DNA of 11,088 nucleotides, taken from positions 1 through 11,088 of the forward strand of contig JBKGZI010000180.1 in the NCBI GenBank assembly GCA_046545675.1, read 5' to 3'. Below, one piece after another: positions 1-7,891 of this stretch. Below the pieces are notes generated by a model. It saw only the letters and a list, made by a program, of their open reading frames with translations, was not told where the DNA came from and searched no databases. The position numbers were made by a program, and so were the translations under genes. Each line of letters starts with the position of its first letter. Positions within the stretch are counted from its first letter, which is position 1. The DNA is from CAYLTX01 sp046545675 (GTDB lineage: Bacteria; Myxococcota_A; Bradymonadia; Bradymonadales; Bradymonadaceae).

Positions 1-486
1 CAGCTAAATCAGCGGCCCATCCAAACATCATCAGCCATCAGTATCAGTGCATCCATATCAGCGTATCAGCGTATCAGCGTATCAGCGTATCAGCGTATCA
101 GCATATCAGCGTATCAGCGTATCAGCGTCATCCGCGGAGCCCGCGCGAGATTGTCGTGGACCACGTGGAAAAAGTGGGGAGACATCGATCTGGCACCTAT
201 TGTTTGTCCGCGCTCGCCTTCCATAAATCTCCTTGCCAAAACATCCCTCGATCCGCCATCATCAAAGGGAGGCGGCTACACATAAACTATTGATTTCATT
301 GGGAATTTTTCGCCTGAATTTTATTGTTTGGCGTCCCGTCCCGCATTGATCTTCCGATCGTAAGCCCGCCTCGGCTGCTGCTGTGTGTTTGTCTCGCTCG
401 AAGCATCACGAAGCCCGTTCGATTGGTGGTTTCTCCGCGGGCGCTCGTCTAAACGCACCGCGGAGTTGAAGTACGAGTGACGTCAA
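1..486. other. Non-coding region upstream of the PBP gene
   Basis: No coding region is supported here. The left 130 bases are dominated by a short tandem repeat (listed separately). The stretch from about 190 to 330 is clearly more A/T-rich than the coding DNA around it, as expected of a promoter region. I could not find a -35/-10 pair with normal spacing, so no promoter is called. The short reading frames crossing this part lack a ribosome binding site and recognisable protein content. Confidence 0.6.
56..127. repeat. 8-bp tandem repeat array (TATCAGCG), nine units
   Basis: Nine head-to-tail copies of TATCAGCG fill these positions. Eight are perfect and the sixth (96-103) ends in A instead of G. 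Degenerate relatives (catcagc, gtatcag) continue to the left to about position 27, so the array looks older or longer than its clean core. The 8-bp period is not a multiple of three, which argues against a coding repeat. There are no spacers, so it is not a CRISPR array. Confidence 0.93.
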
Positions 487-3400
487 ATGACGGTAGATGT
501 ATCGCAGGCTGTTTCGGATTCCGATTCGCAAGAAAACTCGCAGGAAAGCCCGCAACAAGATGACACCCAGGGCCGACGATGGTCGCGGATACGGCGCTTG
601 GTCAGGTGGTCGTTGTTGGTCGCGATTTTGGGCGGCACGATCGGCGTGGCGTATTGGGAGCTTACGACCTCGACGGTCCAGGCGCGGGTCTTCGCTGATA
701 TCGCCAAAGAGGCGCGCTATCGCGTCGCCGAGGGGCCGAGCGACGCGATCCGCTTTCCGGAACAGGGGCCTTTCGATCAGCGGCAGGGCTATAGCGAGCT
801 GCCCGAGATCAGCGAGCGGCTGGAGGCGCGTGGGTTTCGCATCACCGATCAGGCCCGGTTGAGCGACAAGAGCCTCGAGATCTTCGATCGGGGCTACTTT
901 TTGCCGTATTGGCCGGAGGCGCGCGCGGGGCTCGAGCTTTTCGACGCCGGCGGCCATCCGATGCACGAGTCGCTCTATCCCTACCATGTCTATGACAGCT
1001 TCGAGGAGGTCCCGCGACTGATCGTCGACACGCTCTTGCATATCGAGAACCGCGCCTTGCTCGACGACGAGAAGCCGCGATTCAACCCGGCGTTGGAGTG
1101 GAAGCGCTTTCTGCGCGCGCTCGGCGAGGTCGGCTGGGCGGAGCTCGGCGGCCAGGTCGACCCGGACGGAGCGAGCACGCTCGCCACGCAGATCGAGAAG
1201 TATCGCCACTCGCCGGGCGGGATGACCCAATCCTATGACGATAAGATCCGCCAGATGGTCTCGGCGTCGCTTCGCGCCTACCAAAAGGGTGAGCGGACTC
1301 GACATGCCCAGGAGAATGTGGTGCTCAGCTACGTCAACTCGGTGCCGCTGTCGGCGGTGCCCGGCTTCGGCGAGGTGCTGGGGATCGGTGACGGGCTGCA
1401 CGCCTGGTACGGGGCGGACGTCGAGCGGGTCAGCCAGCTGTTGCACGACGCCAGCGCCGCGGCCGGCGATCCCGACCACGCCGAGCGCCCGGAAGCCGCC
1501 GAGCAGGCTCGGGCGTTTCGGCAGGTCGCCAGCCTCTTCGTCGCCCAGAGGCGGCCGAGCTACTTTTTGGCCGACCTCGAGGGGCGCGAGCAGCTCGCCG
1601 AGCTCACCGACTTTTATCTGCGCGACCTCGCGCGAAACGGGCTGATCTCTGCGGGGTTCCGGGACCTGGCGCTCGCGGCCCATACCGAGCCGCGCGACGA
1701 GATCGGCGGGCAGAGGAGCGAGCCGTTCTGGACAAGAAAGCTCTCCCACTCGCTTCGCGTCGATCTGCTCGATGCCACCGGGGCCGACTCGCTGTATGCA
1801 CTCGACCACTACGACCTTGGCGTGGAGACCACCGTCAATCAGGACGTCCAGCACGCCGTGGAGGCGACGCTCGCCCAGCTCGGCGACCCGGCGTTTGTGG
1901 CCGAAAACGGGCTCGACGAGTTCCGCCTGCTCGACAAGGGCGACCCGTCGGAGGTCATCTACAGCTTCACGCTCTATGAGCGCACCCCGGAGGCCAACCT
2001 TCTGCGCGTGGAGGCGGACACCTACGACCAACCCTTTAACCTCAACGACGGCATGAAGCTCAACCTGGGATCGACGGCCAAGCTGCGCACGCTGACCAGC
2101 TACCTGAACGTGGTCGCCGAGCTCCACGATGAGCTGGCCGGCTTGACGGCCGATGAGCTCGACACGCTCGATCCCCACAGCTCCGACAGGCTAACCCATT
2201 GGGCTATAGACCAGATGCGCGACCTCGCTGCTGAAGACGAGCAGAATACCACCAGCAGTCTGCAGGCTCTGCTCGAGGCGGCCATGCAGCGCCGATATTC
2301 AGCCGATCCGCGCGAGCGCTTCTTTACCGGCGGGGGCATCCACCGGTTCTCGAATTTCAACTATAAATACGACCGCGCCGCCCCGACCGTCCAACTGGCC
2401 ATCGAGCAGTCGATCAACCTGGTCTTCGTGCGCATGATGCGCGACATCGTACGCTTTCATCTATTCCGGCAGGACGGCGTCGACGCACAGATCTTGCGCG
2501 ACCGCGACGATCCCAGGCGCCGGCGCTACCTCGAGCGGTTCGCCGACTTCGAGGGCACGGTCTTTTTGCGTGACTTCTACCGCCGCTACGAGGACGACGA
2601 CGCCGAGCAATCTCTGGTGCGCTTCTTGAAGAACCGGACGTGGACGCCCAAGAAGTTCGTCGCCGCCCTGCGCACGATCCGTCCCGAGGCCGATATCTAT
2701 ACGGTCCACTCGCTCATCGAGCAGGAGCTCGGCCGCCCATTCGAGCGCGAGCACGTCGAGGAGTGGTACGCCAGATATGCCCCCGACAAGATCGATCTGA
2801 ACGACCAGGGCTATCTGTCCGGGGTGCACCCGCTGGAGCTGTGGTTGCTGCGCTACCGCCGCGGCGAGGCCGAGCAGGCCGGTCTTGCTGAAGTGACCGA
2901 TGCCAGCACGGACGTGCGCCAGGAGATCTACCGCTGGCTCTTCAAGACCAGCCGAAAGCACGCCCAGGACCAGCGCATTCGGATCATGATGGAGCAAGAC
3001 GCCTTCGGGCCGGTCCATGAGGAGTGGAAGCGGCTGGGCTACCCCTTCGACGAGCTCGTCCCCTCCTACGCGAGCTCCATCGGAAGCTCTTCGGACCGGC
3101 CCGCCGCGCTCGCCGAGCTGGTGGGCATCATCCTAAACGGCGGCTACCGCCTGCCCAGGGTGCGCTTCGAGTCGCTGCATTTTGCCGCCGGTACGCCCTA
3201 CGAGACGCGCTTCGAGCGCGCGCCGCAGCCGCCCGAGCGTGTCATGCCCCGCGAGGTCGCCCGCACGCTGCGCCGCACCTTGGCCGACGTGGTCGAAGAC
3301 GGCACCGCCCACCGGCTGTCCGAGGCGCCGATCCTCGTCGACGGCGAGCCGATCGTCGCCGGCGGCAAGACCGGCACCGGCGACAACCGTCACAACCGAA

Positions 3401-3663
3401 CCAATCGCCATGGCCGCACGGTCACCTCGATCGCCCAGAACCGCACGGCGACGTTCGTCTTCTACCTGGGCGAGCGCTTCTTCGGCACCGTCACCGCCTA
3501 CGTGCCCGGCCAACAGGCCGACGACTACCACTTCACCAGCGGCCTGGCGGTCTCGGTGCTCGGCCTGCTCGGCCCGGCGCTCGAGCCGCTGTGGCACCGC
3601 GGCCCCGACGAACCCGGCCCGGTGGCCATCGACGCCACGCCCAATTCTTTTCTTTTTGAATAA
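487..3663 (+). CDS. Class A penicillin-binding protein (GT51 glycosyltransferase plus transpeptidase), long variant
   Basis: This 1058-residue protein should polymerise lipid II into glycan strands and cross-link them on the outer face of the inner membrane. Residues 1-40 are hydrophilic and cytoplasmic; residues 41-58 form a single membrane anchor. The GT51 domain spans about 170-320: IENR carries the likely catalytic Glu187, and a GxSTLATQ block lies at 228-235. The transpeptidase motifs are all present: STAK (Ser529, Lys532), SIN (642-644) and KTGT (961-964). Two things differ from E. coli PBP1b. The KxxE motif of GT51 reads KIRQ (253-256), and the spacings SxxK to SxN (113 residues) and SxN to KTG (319) are far wider, leaving a charged insert at about 655-860. 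From memory, a family of long proteobacterial PBPs shares this layout. The ATG start is supported by the membrane topology; GGAG is 22 bases upstream, a weak ribosome site. The gene appears monocistronic. Confidence 0.9.
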   Translation: MTVDVSQAVSDSDSQENSQESPQQDDTQGRRWSRIRRLVRWSLLVAILGGTIGVAYWELTTSTVQARVFADIAKEARYRVAEGPSDAIRFPEQGPFDQRQGYSELPEISERLEARGFRITDQARLSDKSLEIFDRGYFLPYWPEARAGLELFDAGGHPMHESLYPYHVYDSFEEVPRLIVDTLLHIENRALLDDEKPRFNPALEWKRFLRALGEVGWAELGGQVDPDGASTLATQIEKYRHSPGGMTQSYDDKIRQMVSASLRAYQKGERTRHAQENVVLSYVNSVPLSAVPGFGEVLGIGDGLHAWYGADVERVSQLLHDASAAAGDPDHAERPEAAEQARAFRQVASLFVAQRRPSYFLADLEGREQLAELTDFYLRDLARNGLISAGFRDLALAAHTEPRDEIGGQRSEPFWTRKLSHSLRVDLLDATGADSLYALDHYDLGVETTVNQDVQHAVEATLAQLGDPAFVAENGLDEFRLLDKGDPSEVIYSFTLYERTPEANLLRVEADTYDQPFNLNDGMKLNLGSTAKLRTLTSYLNVVAELHDELAGLTADELDTLDPHSSDRLTHWAIDQMRDLAAEDEQNTTSSLQALLEAAMQRRYSADPRERFFTGGGIHRFSNFNYKYDRAAPTVQLAIEQSINLVFVRMMRDIVRFHLFRQDGVDAQILRDRDDPRRRRYLERFADFEGTVFLRDFYRRYEDDDAEQSLVRFLKNRTWTPKKFVAALRTIRPEADIYTVHSLIEQELGRPFEREHVEEWYARYAPDKIDLNDQGYLSGVHPLELWLLRYRRGEAEQAGLAEVTDASTDVRQEIYRWLFKTSRKHAQDQRIRIMMEQDAFGPVHEEWKRLGYPFDELVPSYASSIGSSSDRPAALAELVGIILNGGYRLPRVRFESLHFAAGTPYETRFERAPQPPERVMPREVARTLRRTLADVVEDGTAHRLSEAPILVDGEPIVAGGKTGTGDNRHNRTNRHGRTVTSIAQNRTATFVFYLGERFFGTVTAYVPGQQADDYHFTSGLAVSVLGLLGPALEPLWHRGPDEPGPVAIDATPNSFLFE

Positions 3664-3976
3664 AAAGTGGTTCCCATTTGCTTTATAGACCAGCGGCTGA
3701 TAATGGTCAGTCGTTGGTGGGGATTATCCCACCCTCAACATCTCGAGGACAGCCTGCCTTTTGGGTTTCTGGTTTTTGTCGGCACGACCGCAGTGTTTGG
3801 AATGTAGTACCTTCCTTCCTTCGTCGATTTGCCTGAACAAGATTGGTCAGTTCCAAGGAAAACTGGCGACCGCGAGACGGATGCTCGATGGGTTCGAGTA
3901 TCCGAAATTGCCCTCCGGCCCATCTATAACGGGACCGGGGATTCATGTATCGAAGCATCGAGTATACGAGGAAAGC
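3664..3976. other. Spacer and probable leader of the cold shock gene
   Basis: These 313 bases hold no supported gene. A frame in phase with the cold shock gene runs back to about 3761, but its extra residues look like nothing in that family. A perfect 6-bp hairpin (GGTGGG at 3716-3721, CCCACC at 3728-3733, loop GATTAT) could be extended by GTTG/CAAC across a bulge. It lacks a following T-run, so it is not a good terminator for the PBP gene. The TATAAC at 3925-3930 resembles a -10 box, but no -35 lies at normal distance. A long structured leader is common for cold shock genes; whether this is one is inference. Confidence 0.5.
3968..3972 (+). promoter_or_regulatory. Ribosome binding site of the cold shock gene
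   Basis: GAGGA ends four bases before the ATG at 3977. It settles the start of the cold shock gene, whose frame stays open for another 216 bases upstream. Confidence 0.75.
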
Positions 3977-4189
3977 ATGTCGGAAAAAGTTCAAGGTAAA
4001 GTGAAGTGGTTCAACGAAGACAAAGGCTACGGCTTCATCGAGCGCCATGACGGCGGCGACGATGTCTTCTTGCACTTCAGCGCTCTCGCGCAGTCGGGTT
4101 TCAAAACCATCGCCGAAGACGCCGAAGTCGAATTCGACGTCGAGCCCGGCCCGAAAGGTCCGAAGGCCGCCAACGTGGTTCAGCTCTGA
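3977..4189 (+). CDS. Cold shock protein, CspA family
   Basis: This 70-residue protein is a single cold shock domain, a five-strand barrel that binds single-stranded RNA and DNA and melts secondary structure in the cytoplasm. It is the usual family length and begins with the typical GKVKWFN strand (residues 7-13). RNP1 reads KGYGFI at 16-21 (usually KGFGFI) and RNP2 reads VFLHF at 30-34. The C-terminus ends AANVVQL, close to the normal family ending. The ATG at 3977 is preceded by GAGGA at 3968-3972, a good ribosome site, and it fits the family start, so the longer upstream frame is rejected. A strong intrinsic terminator follows, so the gene is its own transcription unit. Cold induction cannot be judged from sequence; many paralogues are constitutive. 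Confidence 0.96.
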   Translation: MSEKVQGKVKWFNEDKGYGFIERHDGGDDVFLHFSALAQSGFKTIAEDAEVEFDVEPGPKGPKAANVVQL

Positions 4190-4258
4190 ACCTCGGCGAT
4201 AGCCTGAAATAGGTGGTTGCCGACGGCCCTTATACGGCCTGCCGTCGCCATCTAAAAG

Positions 4259-4295
4259 AACCCCGATCATCCCTTGTGGATGGTCGGGGTTTTTT
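4259..4295 (+). terminator. Intrinsic terminator after the cold shock gene
   Basis: The left arm at 4259-4272 pairs with the right arm at 4278-4291 over 14 positions with one G-U wobble and no mismatch. The loop is CTTGT (4273-4277). The right arm runs directly into six T residues (4290-4295). This is a textbook Rho-independent terminator, 70 bases past the stop codon of the cold shock gene. Confidence 0.95.
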
Positions 4296-4519
4296 GCGTT
4301 CTATGGGTCGGAGTCTGCGCGGCATCAGATTTTTGTGATGCCTCGCCGCGATTCTTCAGAAAACACCGATCCCAACACCGTCGAGCAACGGCTTTTGCGT
4401 ATCTCCCAACGCGAAAAAGTCGCGCAAACCCGCATGAGACGCGGCGCGTCGGGGAACCCCCTTCCCTTACGAGATTCTTTATGAGGGACGCGGCATGGAT
4501 GCTGCAGCTATGCTCTCCC

Positions 4520-5782
4520 ATGAGACGACAGCTCCCCATAACCCTGCTTATCGCCGCAGCCGTCGCCGCCGTTTTTGCGCTTTTTGCGCTCGGTTGCGGG
4601 GCGGCCACGGAACCGGAGCCGGAGGCCGAGGTGGACGCGCCCGACCACGCGCGGTGGATGCTCGAGCATACTGACGATTATCTGCACGACGCTTCCTGGC
4701 GGCGCGCCCAGCTCGAGGCGTCGCTGTGGCGTCCGGAGCTGCCGTATGCTCGCAAGCGGCTGACGGCCTATGCCCTCGAAGACTCGGGCTGGGACTTGCT
4801 GCCTAAAATCGACGCGCGCGTTATGCCTGTAGGCAATGAGCCCGTAGGCAATGAGCCCGCCTTCGACGGCCGGCGCATCACGCCCGAGCAAACCCCCCAG
4901 ACTTACGACGAATGGCTCGCCCTGGGCGAAGACGTGTTCTGGTCGATGCCGATGCGTCGAGACACCTACCTGAAGTGGTTGGTCGAGCGGCCCGATCTGT
5001 GGGACGAAGTCGGCTTCGAGACCCGCGAAGACGGCACGCTTCGCGGGCTCGTGCGCTACGAGGACGACCGCGGACGGCTTCGCACGGCGGCGACCTGCGG
5101 GCTGTGCCACGGCGCCCGTGGCGAGGCCGGTCGCGCCGCCCGCGAGCTCGACCTGGGCCGGGGGCGCGAGCTCTTCGCCCGGGCCCGAGGCGCCGAGCCC
5201 GGCGCCTATACCGAGTGGCCGGCGGGCACCGTCGACGTCACCGACGACGGGGTGACCGACCCGCTTTCGATCCCGGATCTGTGGGGCCTCTCCCACGCCC
5301 GCTATATCAACTCCAGCGCCGCGGTGCGTGTGGCCTCGCCGGCATCTTTGGCCATTCGCTTCGAGACCCAATATATCCCCGGCCACTCCATGGAGGCTCG
5401 CCCCGATCGCAGGCTGACCTGGGCGCTGGCGATGTACGTGCTGTCGCTCGAGCGGCCGGCTCGCCCAGATACCCAGCCGCGCGACACCAGCGCCGGCCTC
5501 GAGCTCTTCGAGCAACATTGCGCCGACTGCCACCTGCCCGACGAGGGCTTCGGCGGCGATCTCGTCGAAGCCGACGAGTTGCCGGTCGACCAGAAAGCCG
5601 CCCATAGCGCGTTTCGCGGCACCGGCTTTTATAAAGTGCCCAGCCTGATCGGCATCTCCGAAGCCGCCCCTTATTTACACGACGCCAGCGCGCCCACCTT
5701 GCGCGCCTTCCTCGACAACGGACACCCCGAACTCACCGACGCCCAAAGGGACCAACTCATTGACTACCTCGAAACACTTTAG
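4520..5782 (+). CDS. Lipoprotein c-type cytochrome with two CxxCH motifs
   Basis: This 420-residue protein should be exported, lipidated and loaded with covalent haem, acting as an electron carrier or haem enzyme in the periplasm. The signal peptide starts MRRQLP, has a hydrophobic core at 7-24 and a lipobox ALGC with Cys26. Haem motifs are CGLCH (193-197) and CADCH (334-338). The segment at about 370-401, YKVPSL followed by APYLHD and the phrase DNGH, resembles the C-terminal part of the di-haem cytochrome c peroxidase/MauG group, while the N-terminal 180 residues match nothing I recognise. M291 and M305 are candidate axial ligands. I chose ATG 4520 because two arginines right after it give a normal signal peptide; ATG 4499 has a better ribosome site (GAGGG at 4483) and ATG 4481 is also possible. 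Peroxidase activity is not established. Confidence 0.85.
   Translation: MRRQLPITLLIAAAVAAVFALFALGCGAATEPEPEAEVDAPDHARWMLEHTDDYLHDASWRRAQLEASLWRPELPYARKRLTAYALEDSGWDLLPKIDARVMPVGNEPVGNEPAFDGRRITPEQTPQTYDEWLALGEDVFWSMPMRRDTYLKWLVERPDLWDEVGFETREDGTLRGLVRYEDDRGRLRTAATCGLCHGARGEAGRAARELDLGRGRELFARARGAEPGAYTEWPAGTVDVTDDGVTDPLSIPDLWGLSHARYINSSAAVRVASPASLAIRFETQYIPGHSMEARPDRRLTWALAMYVLSLERPARPDTQPRDTSAGLELFEQHCADCHLPDEGFGGDLVEADELPVDQKAAHSAFRGTGFYKVPSLIGISEAAPYLHDASAPTLRAFLDNGHPELTDAQRDQLIDYLETL
4829..4858 (+). repeat. 15-bp perfect tandem duplication inside the cytochrome gene
   Basis: GTAGGCAATGAGCCC occurs twice in a row (4829-4843 and 4844-4858), adding the pentapeptide VGNEP twice at residues 104-113. 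The duplication is in frame and exact at every third base, so it is probably a recent slippage event in a linker. Confidence 0.9.
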
Positions 5783-6024
5783 GTTCCGTGATGCTGACTA
5801 TGTGCTTTTCGCCAAGCCTTCGCTGCCACGCAGCTAACAAGACTTACGCTCATGTTCTTGGTTCTTGGTACTGCGCTCCAAGTTGACCGTCTTACCAAGA
5901 ACCAAGAACCAAGAACCAAGAACCAAGAACCAAGAACCTTAACGTCGGCCTCAAAAGCCGCACAAGAGCACGTCATTTGCGAGAACCACGAAATTAACGA
6001 GATTGCACAAATATGGAGAGAATG
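5783..6024. other. Spacer between the cytochrome and the acidic lipoprotein gene
   Basis: No gene is supported in these 242 bases. The central part is an inverted repeat built from a 7-bp unit (listed separately). The right-hand 80 bases must contain the start signals of the following lipoprotein gene, but I see no convincing -35/-10 pair. Confidence 0.6.
5854..5935. repeat. Inverted repeat made of 7-bp units (ACCAAGA / TTCTTGG)
   Basis: The right arm contains six perfect head-to-tail copies of ACCAAGA (5894-5935). The left arm, 5854-5870, is the exact reverse complement of 5893-5909 over 17 bases. The gap between arms is 22 bases (5871-5892). The DNA could form a cruciform or the RNA a strong hairpin. 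There is no T-run beside it, so it is not a canonical terminator. Confidence 0.93.
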
Positions 6025-6732
6025 ATGAAGAAAATAACCGTGATGATACTCGCCCTGGCCGTCTCGCTTTCTGCAGCCTGCGTGGAGCCTACCGAGGACG
6101 CGTGGAACCTCCGGGAGTGCACCGGCGAGGAGTGCGAGACCGAGCAGCAAGACCAGCCCGATCTCAGCGCCACGTACGTCTCCGGCCACCTCGGAAATTA
6201 TCTGGATTGTCCCGGTGACGGATATACCGCCGAGAGCACGATGAGCGGCGAGGCCCCGAGCGACGGCGACGACGGCGCCTTCGCGGGCGATTGCGCAGAG
6301 GGTGAAGATTGCTCGTACGAAATGAATTGCGAAGACGCCCAGATCACCTTGCGGCTGAGCAACGACGGCGAAGGCGAGGCCACCGGCCTGCAGGTCGTCA
6401 CCATCGAACTCTTTGACGGCGACGGCGTCTCGAAGGCGACCTTGCCGCTGATCGACGCCATCGACACCGACACCGCCGAGAGCTTCGACGGCACGCTCGA
6501 GGCCAGCGAGGAGGTTAATCTGCGCGTGGAATTCCAGGGACCGGCGAGTCCGCATACCCTGCTGAGCACCTCTGATGACGATGGAGGCGACGCCGGCGAC
6601 GAGCCGACCGGTGGAGACCGCATGGGCACAGACGACCACGGCATCATCGAGGTGACCATCGGCGCCGACAACCACGACGACGTCACCGTCGAGTCCACCG
6701 AGCTGTACCCGGTGCCCTCGGTCGCCACATAA
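6025..6732 (+). CDS. Acidic secreted lipoprotein of unknown function
   Basis: The 235-residue product begins MKKITVMILA and has a short hydrophobic core ending SAAC with Cys19, a plausible lipidation site although a leucine at -3 would be more typical. Residues 20-105 are very acidic and carry eight cysteines (31... to 102), which may form disulphides after export. Residues 106-172 alternate polar and hydrophobic positions, with phrases such as ITLRLSNDGEG and VNLRVEFQGP that suggest an immunoglobulin-like beta-sandwich; this is inference. A second Asp/Gly-rich linker follows at 183-206. The chosen ATG 6025 has GGAG six bases upstream (6015-6018); ATG 6022 and 6013 are in frame but sit in or on that site. 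I do not recognise the family. No enzyme motif is visible, so a structural or binding role at the envelope is more likely than catalysis. Confidence 0.8.
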   Translation: MKKITVMILALAVSLSAACVEPTEDAWNLRECTGEECETEQQDQPDLSATYVSGHLGNYLDCPGDGYTAESTMSGEAPSDGDDGAFAGDCAEGEDCSYEMNCEDAQITLRLSNDGEGEATGLQVVTIELFDGDGVSKATLPLIDAIDTDTAESFDGTLEASEEVNLRVEFQGPASPHTLLSTSDDDGGDAGDEPTGGDRMGTDDHGIIEVTIGADNHDDVTVESTELYPVPSVAT

Positions 6733-6740
6733 GTAGAGCC

Positions 6741-6784
6741 ACAAAAAAGAGGCGGGCGGTTCAATCATCTGAACCGCACGCCTC
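6741..6784 (-). terminator. Intrinsic terminator for the minus-strand pseudogene
   Basis: Positions 6749-6763 pair with 6770-6784 over 15 positions with one mismatch, and the loop is ATCATC. Read on the minus strand, the hairpin is followed by TTTTTTGT (complement of 6741-6748). On the plus strand it is followed by AAGCAC, so it fits the minus-strand gene; it may still slow plus-strand transcripts from the converging lipoprotein gene. Confidence 0.8.
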
Positions 6785-6789
6785 AAGCA

Positions 6790-6808
6790 CCAGACCTAGA
6801 AGGTCTGG
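6790..6808. repeat. Perfect 8-bp hairpin next to the terminator
   Basis: CCAGACCT (6790-6797) pairs with AGGTCTGG (6801-6808) around the loop AGA. It lies between the pseudogene and its terminator and overlaps the stop of the present reading frame. It has no T-run of its own, so I list it as an inverted repeat of unknown role. Confidence 0.7.
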
Positions 6809-7891
6809 CGCCGATGGCGTTCCCCAAGCCTCAAATCCACCCTACTCCTCGAGCACGCGGAATTCGAATCGACGCCGTCGCCGTCGTCGTCGGTGTCGCT
6901 CACCACTACGGTGAAGCTCTGCGGGGTGGTCGCGCCGTCGTCATCGGAGACCGACACGTCGAAGTCGTGGCTGCTCAGTTGCGAACAGGTCGGCGTCCAT
7001 TCGACGGTCGCGCCCGACAGGCTCGCACCGGCGGGGCCACTGTCGAGCGAGAAAGTCAGCGGATCCGCCGCGCCGGCCGGGTCGGTCGCGCTCATCGTGT
7101 AGTCGTAGAATTGGCCGGCCGTCGCCGTGGTCGGCGCCGAGGAGGTGAAGGTCGGCGCGACGTTTTCCACGCTGACGGTATGTGAGTCGGTCACGCAATA
7201 GCCACCCGCTGATGGATACGTCCATCGTCGTGGCCGACCAGATATTTTGATAGAAGGTGTCGTTATTGCGCGATCCGTCGTCGCAGCTCGACAGCATATT
7301 GGTGTCGCCCAGGGCGATAAAGCGCCCCGAGATACCAGCCAAGGGGCGGTTGTTGCCGGCCATGCGGATTAGAGGCGTGGCGTTGGTGATCTCGCTGCCC
7401 CAGCCGAAAAGAATCGAGCTGCCCCCCGTGGTGAGCGGATGAGAGTCGATATTCGAGGTCGACTGGCACCCCGAGTCGTAGGAGCCTCCGGCGTATAAAT
7501 TGCCCAGCCCGATCTGGCTGGTCAGATAATTATAGTTGGTGATCGAGCTCGAAGAGTACCCCTCGGCCTCGACCACTCCGAGGATCCAACCGCCCGAGTT
7601 ATAGAAGTTGGTCAGCGTATTTCTGCTGGTCGACGAGAGGTTCGCGTTGTTGAAGAGCACGATGAGTCGATAATCGGGCAGATTGCTCAGGCTCGTCGAG
7701 CGATCCACGCCGGCTGCACCGGCCGCGATCATGGCATTCGAAAAACGGCTCACGTCCGTTCCGTTGCCTCCTTCCCCGTCATAAACCAGCACCCGGTCGC
7801 CCTGCTGCGCGCTCGCGTCGAGCGGCGCAAAAATAAGCACCAGGGCGACAAGCACTCCCTAGACTGCGACATATTTACGAAGGATTCCCAT
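6796..7891 (-). pseudogene. Broken gene for a secreted GATase-like plus Ig-like protein (nonsense codon and frameshifts)
   Basis: The intact ancestor would start at ATG 7891, with GGTGAGG nine bases upstream (7901-7907). It would encode a Sec signal peptide MGILRKYVAV-x-GVLVALVL ending ASA-QQ near residue 28. Codon 11 is now TAG (7859-7861), in the middle of that signal. Next comes a Rossmann-like domain (DRVLVYDGEGG, then DYRLIVLFN and GGWILGV) that resembles class I glutamine amidotransferase-like domains; no catalytic Cys-His pair can be named. At about 7205-7207 an extra G shifts the frame. Removing one G joins it smoothly (SGGYCVTDSHTV) to an Ig/cadherin-like domain (ENVAPTF, then DFDVSVSDDDG and FTVVVSDTD). 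Near 6868 a second shift may follow: restoring one base gives FEFRVLEE and a stop at 6842. A short GTG-started product from 7855 is possible but would have a truncated signal and no Ig domain. Confidence 0.8.

Noticed and set aside
56..127. CRISPR array
   Set aside because: The 8-bp units touch each other without spacers, and no cas gene is nearby.
406..2178. 590-residue open frame on the minus strand opposite the PBP gene
   Set aside because: It is antisense to a gene with intact catalytic motifs, has low-complexity Arg/Leu/Ala/Val content, and is expected from GC-rich third positions.
3908..3930. TTGCCC and TATAAC as a promoter for the cold shock gene
   Set aside because: The gap between the two boxes is 11 bases, too short for a normal sigma-70 promoter.
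3761..3976. N-terminal extension of the cold shock frame
   Set aside because: The extra residues match nothing in the family, and a ribosome site lies immediately before ATG 3977.
4274..4519. Upstream extension of the cytochrome frame
   Set aside because: It starts inside the intrinsic terminator and would bury the signal peptide behind more than 80 residues.
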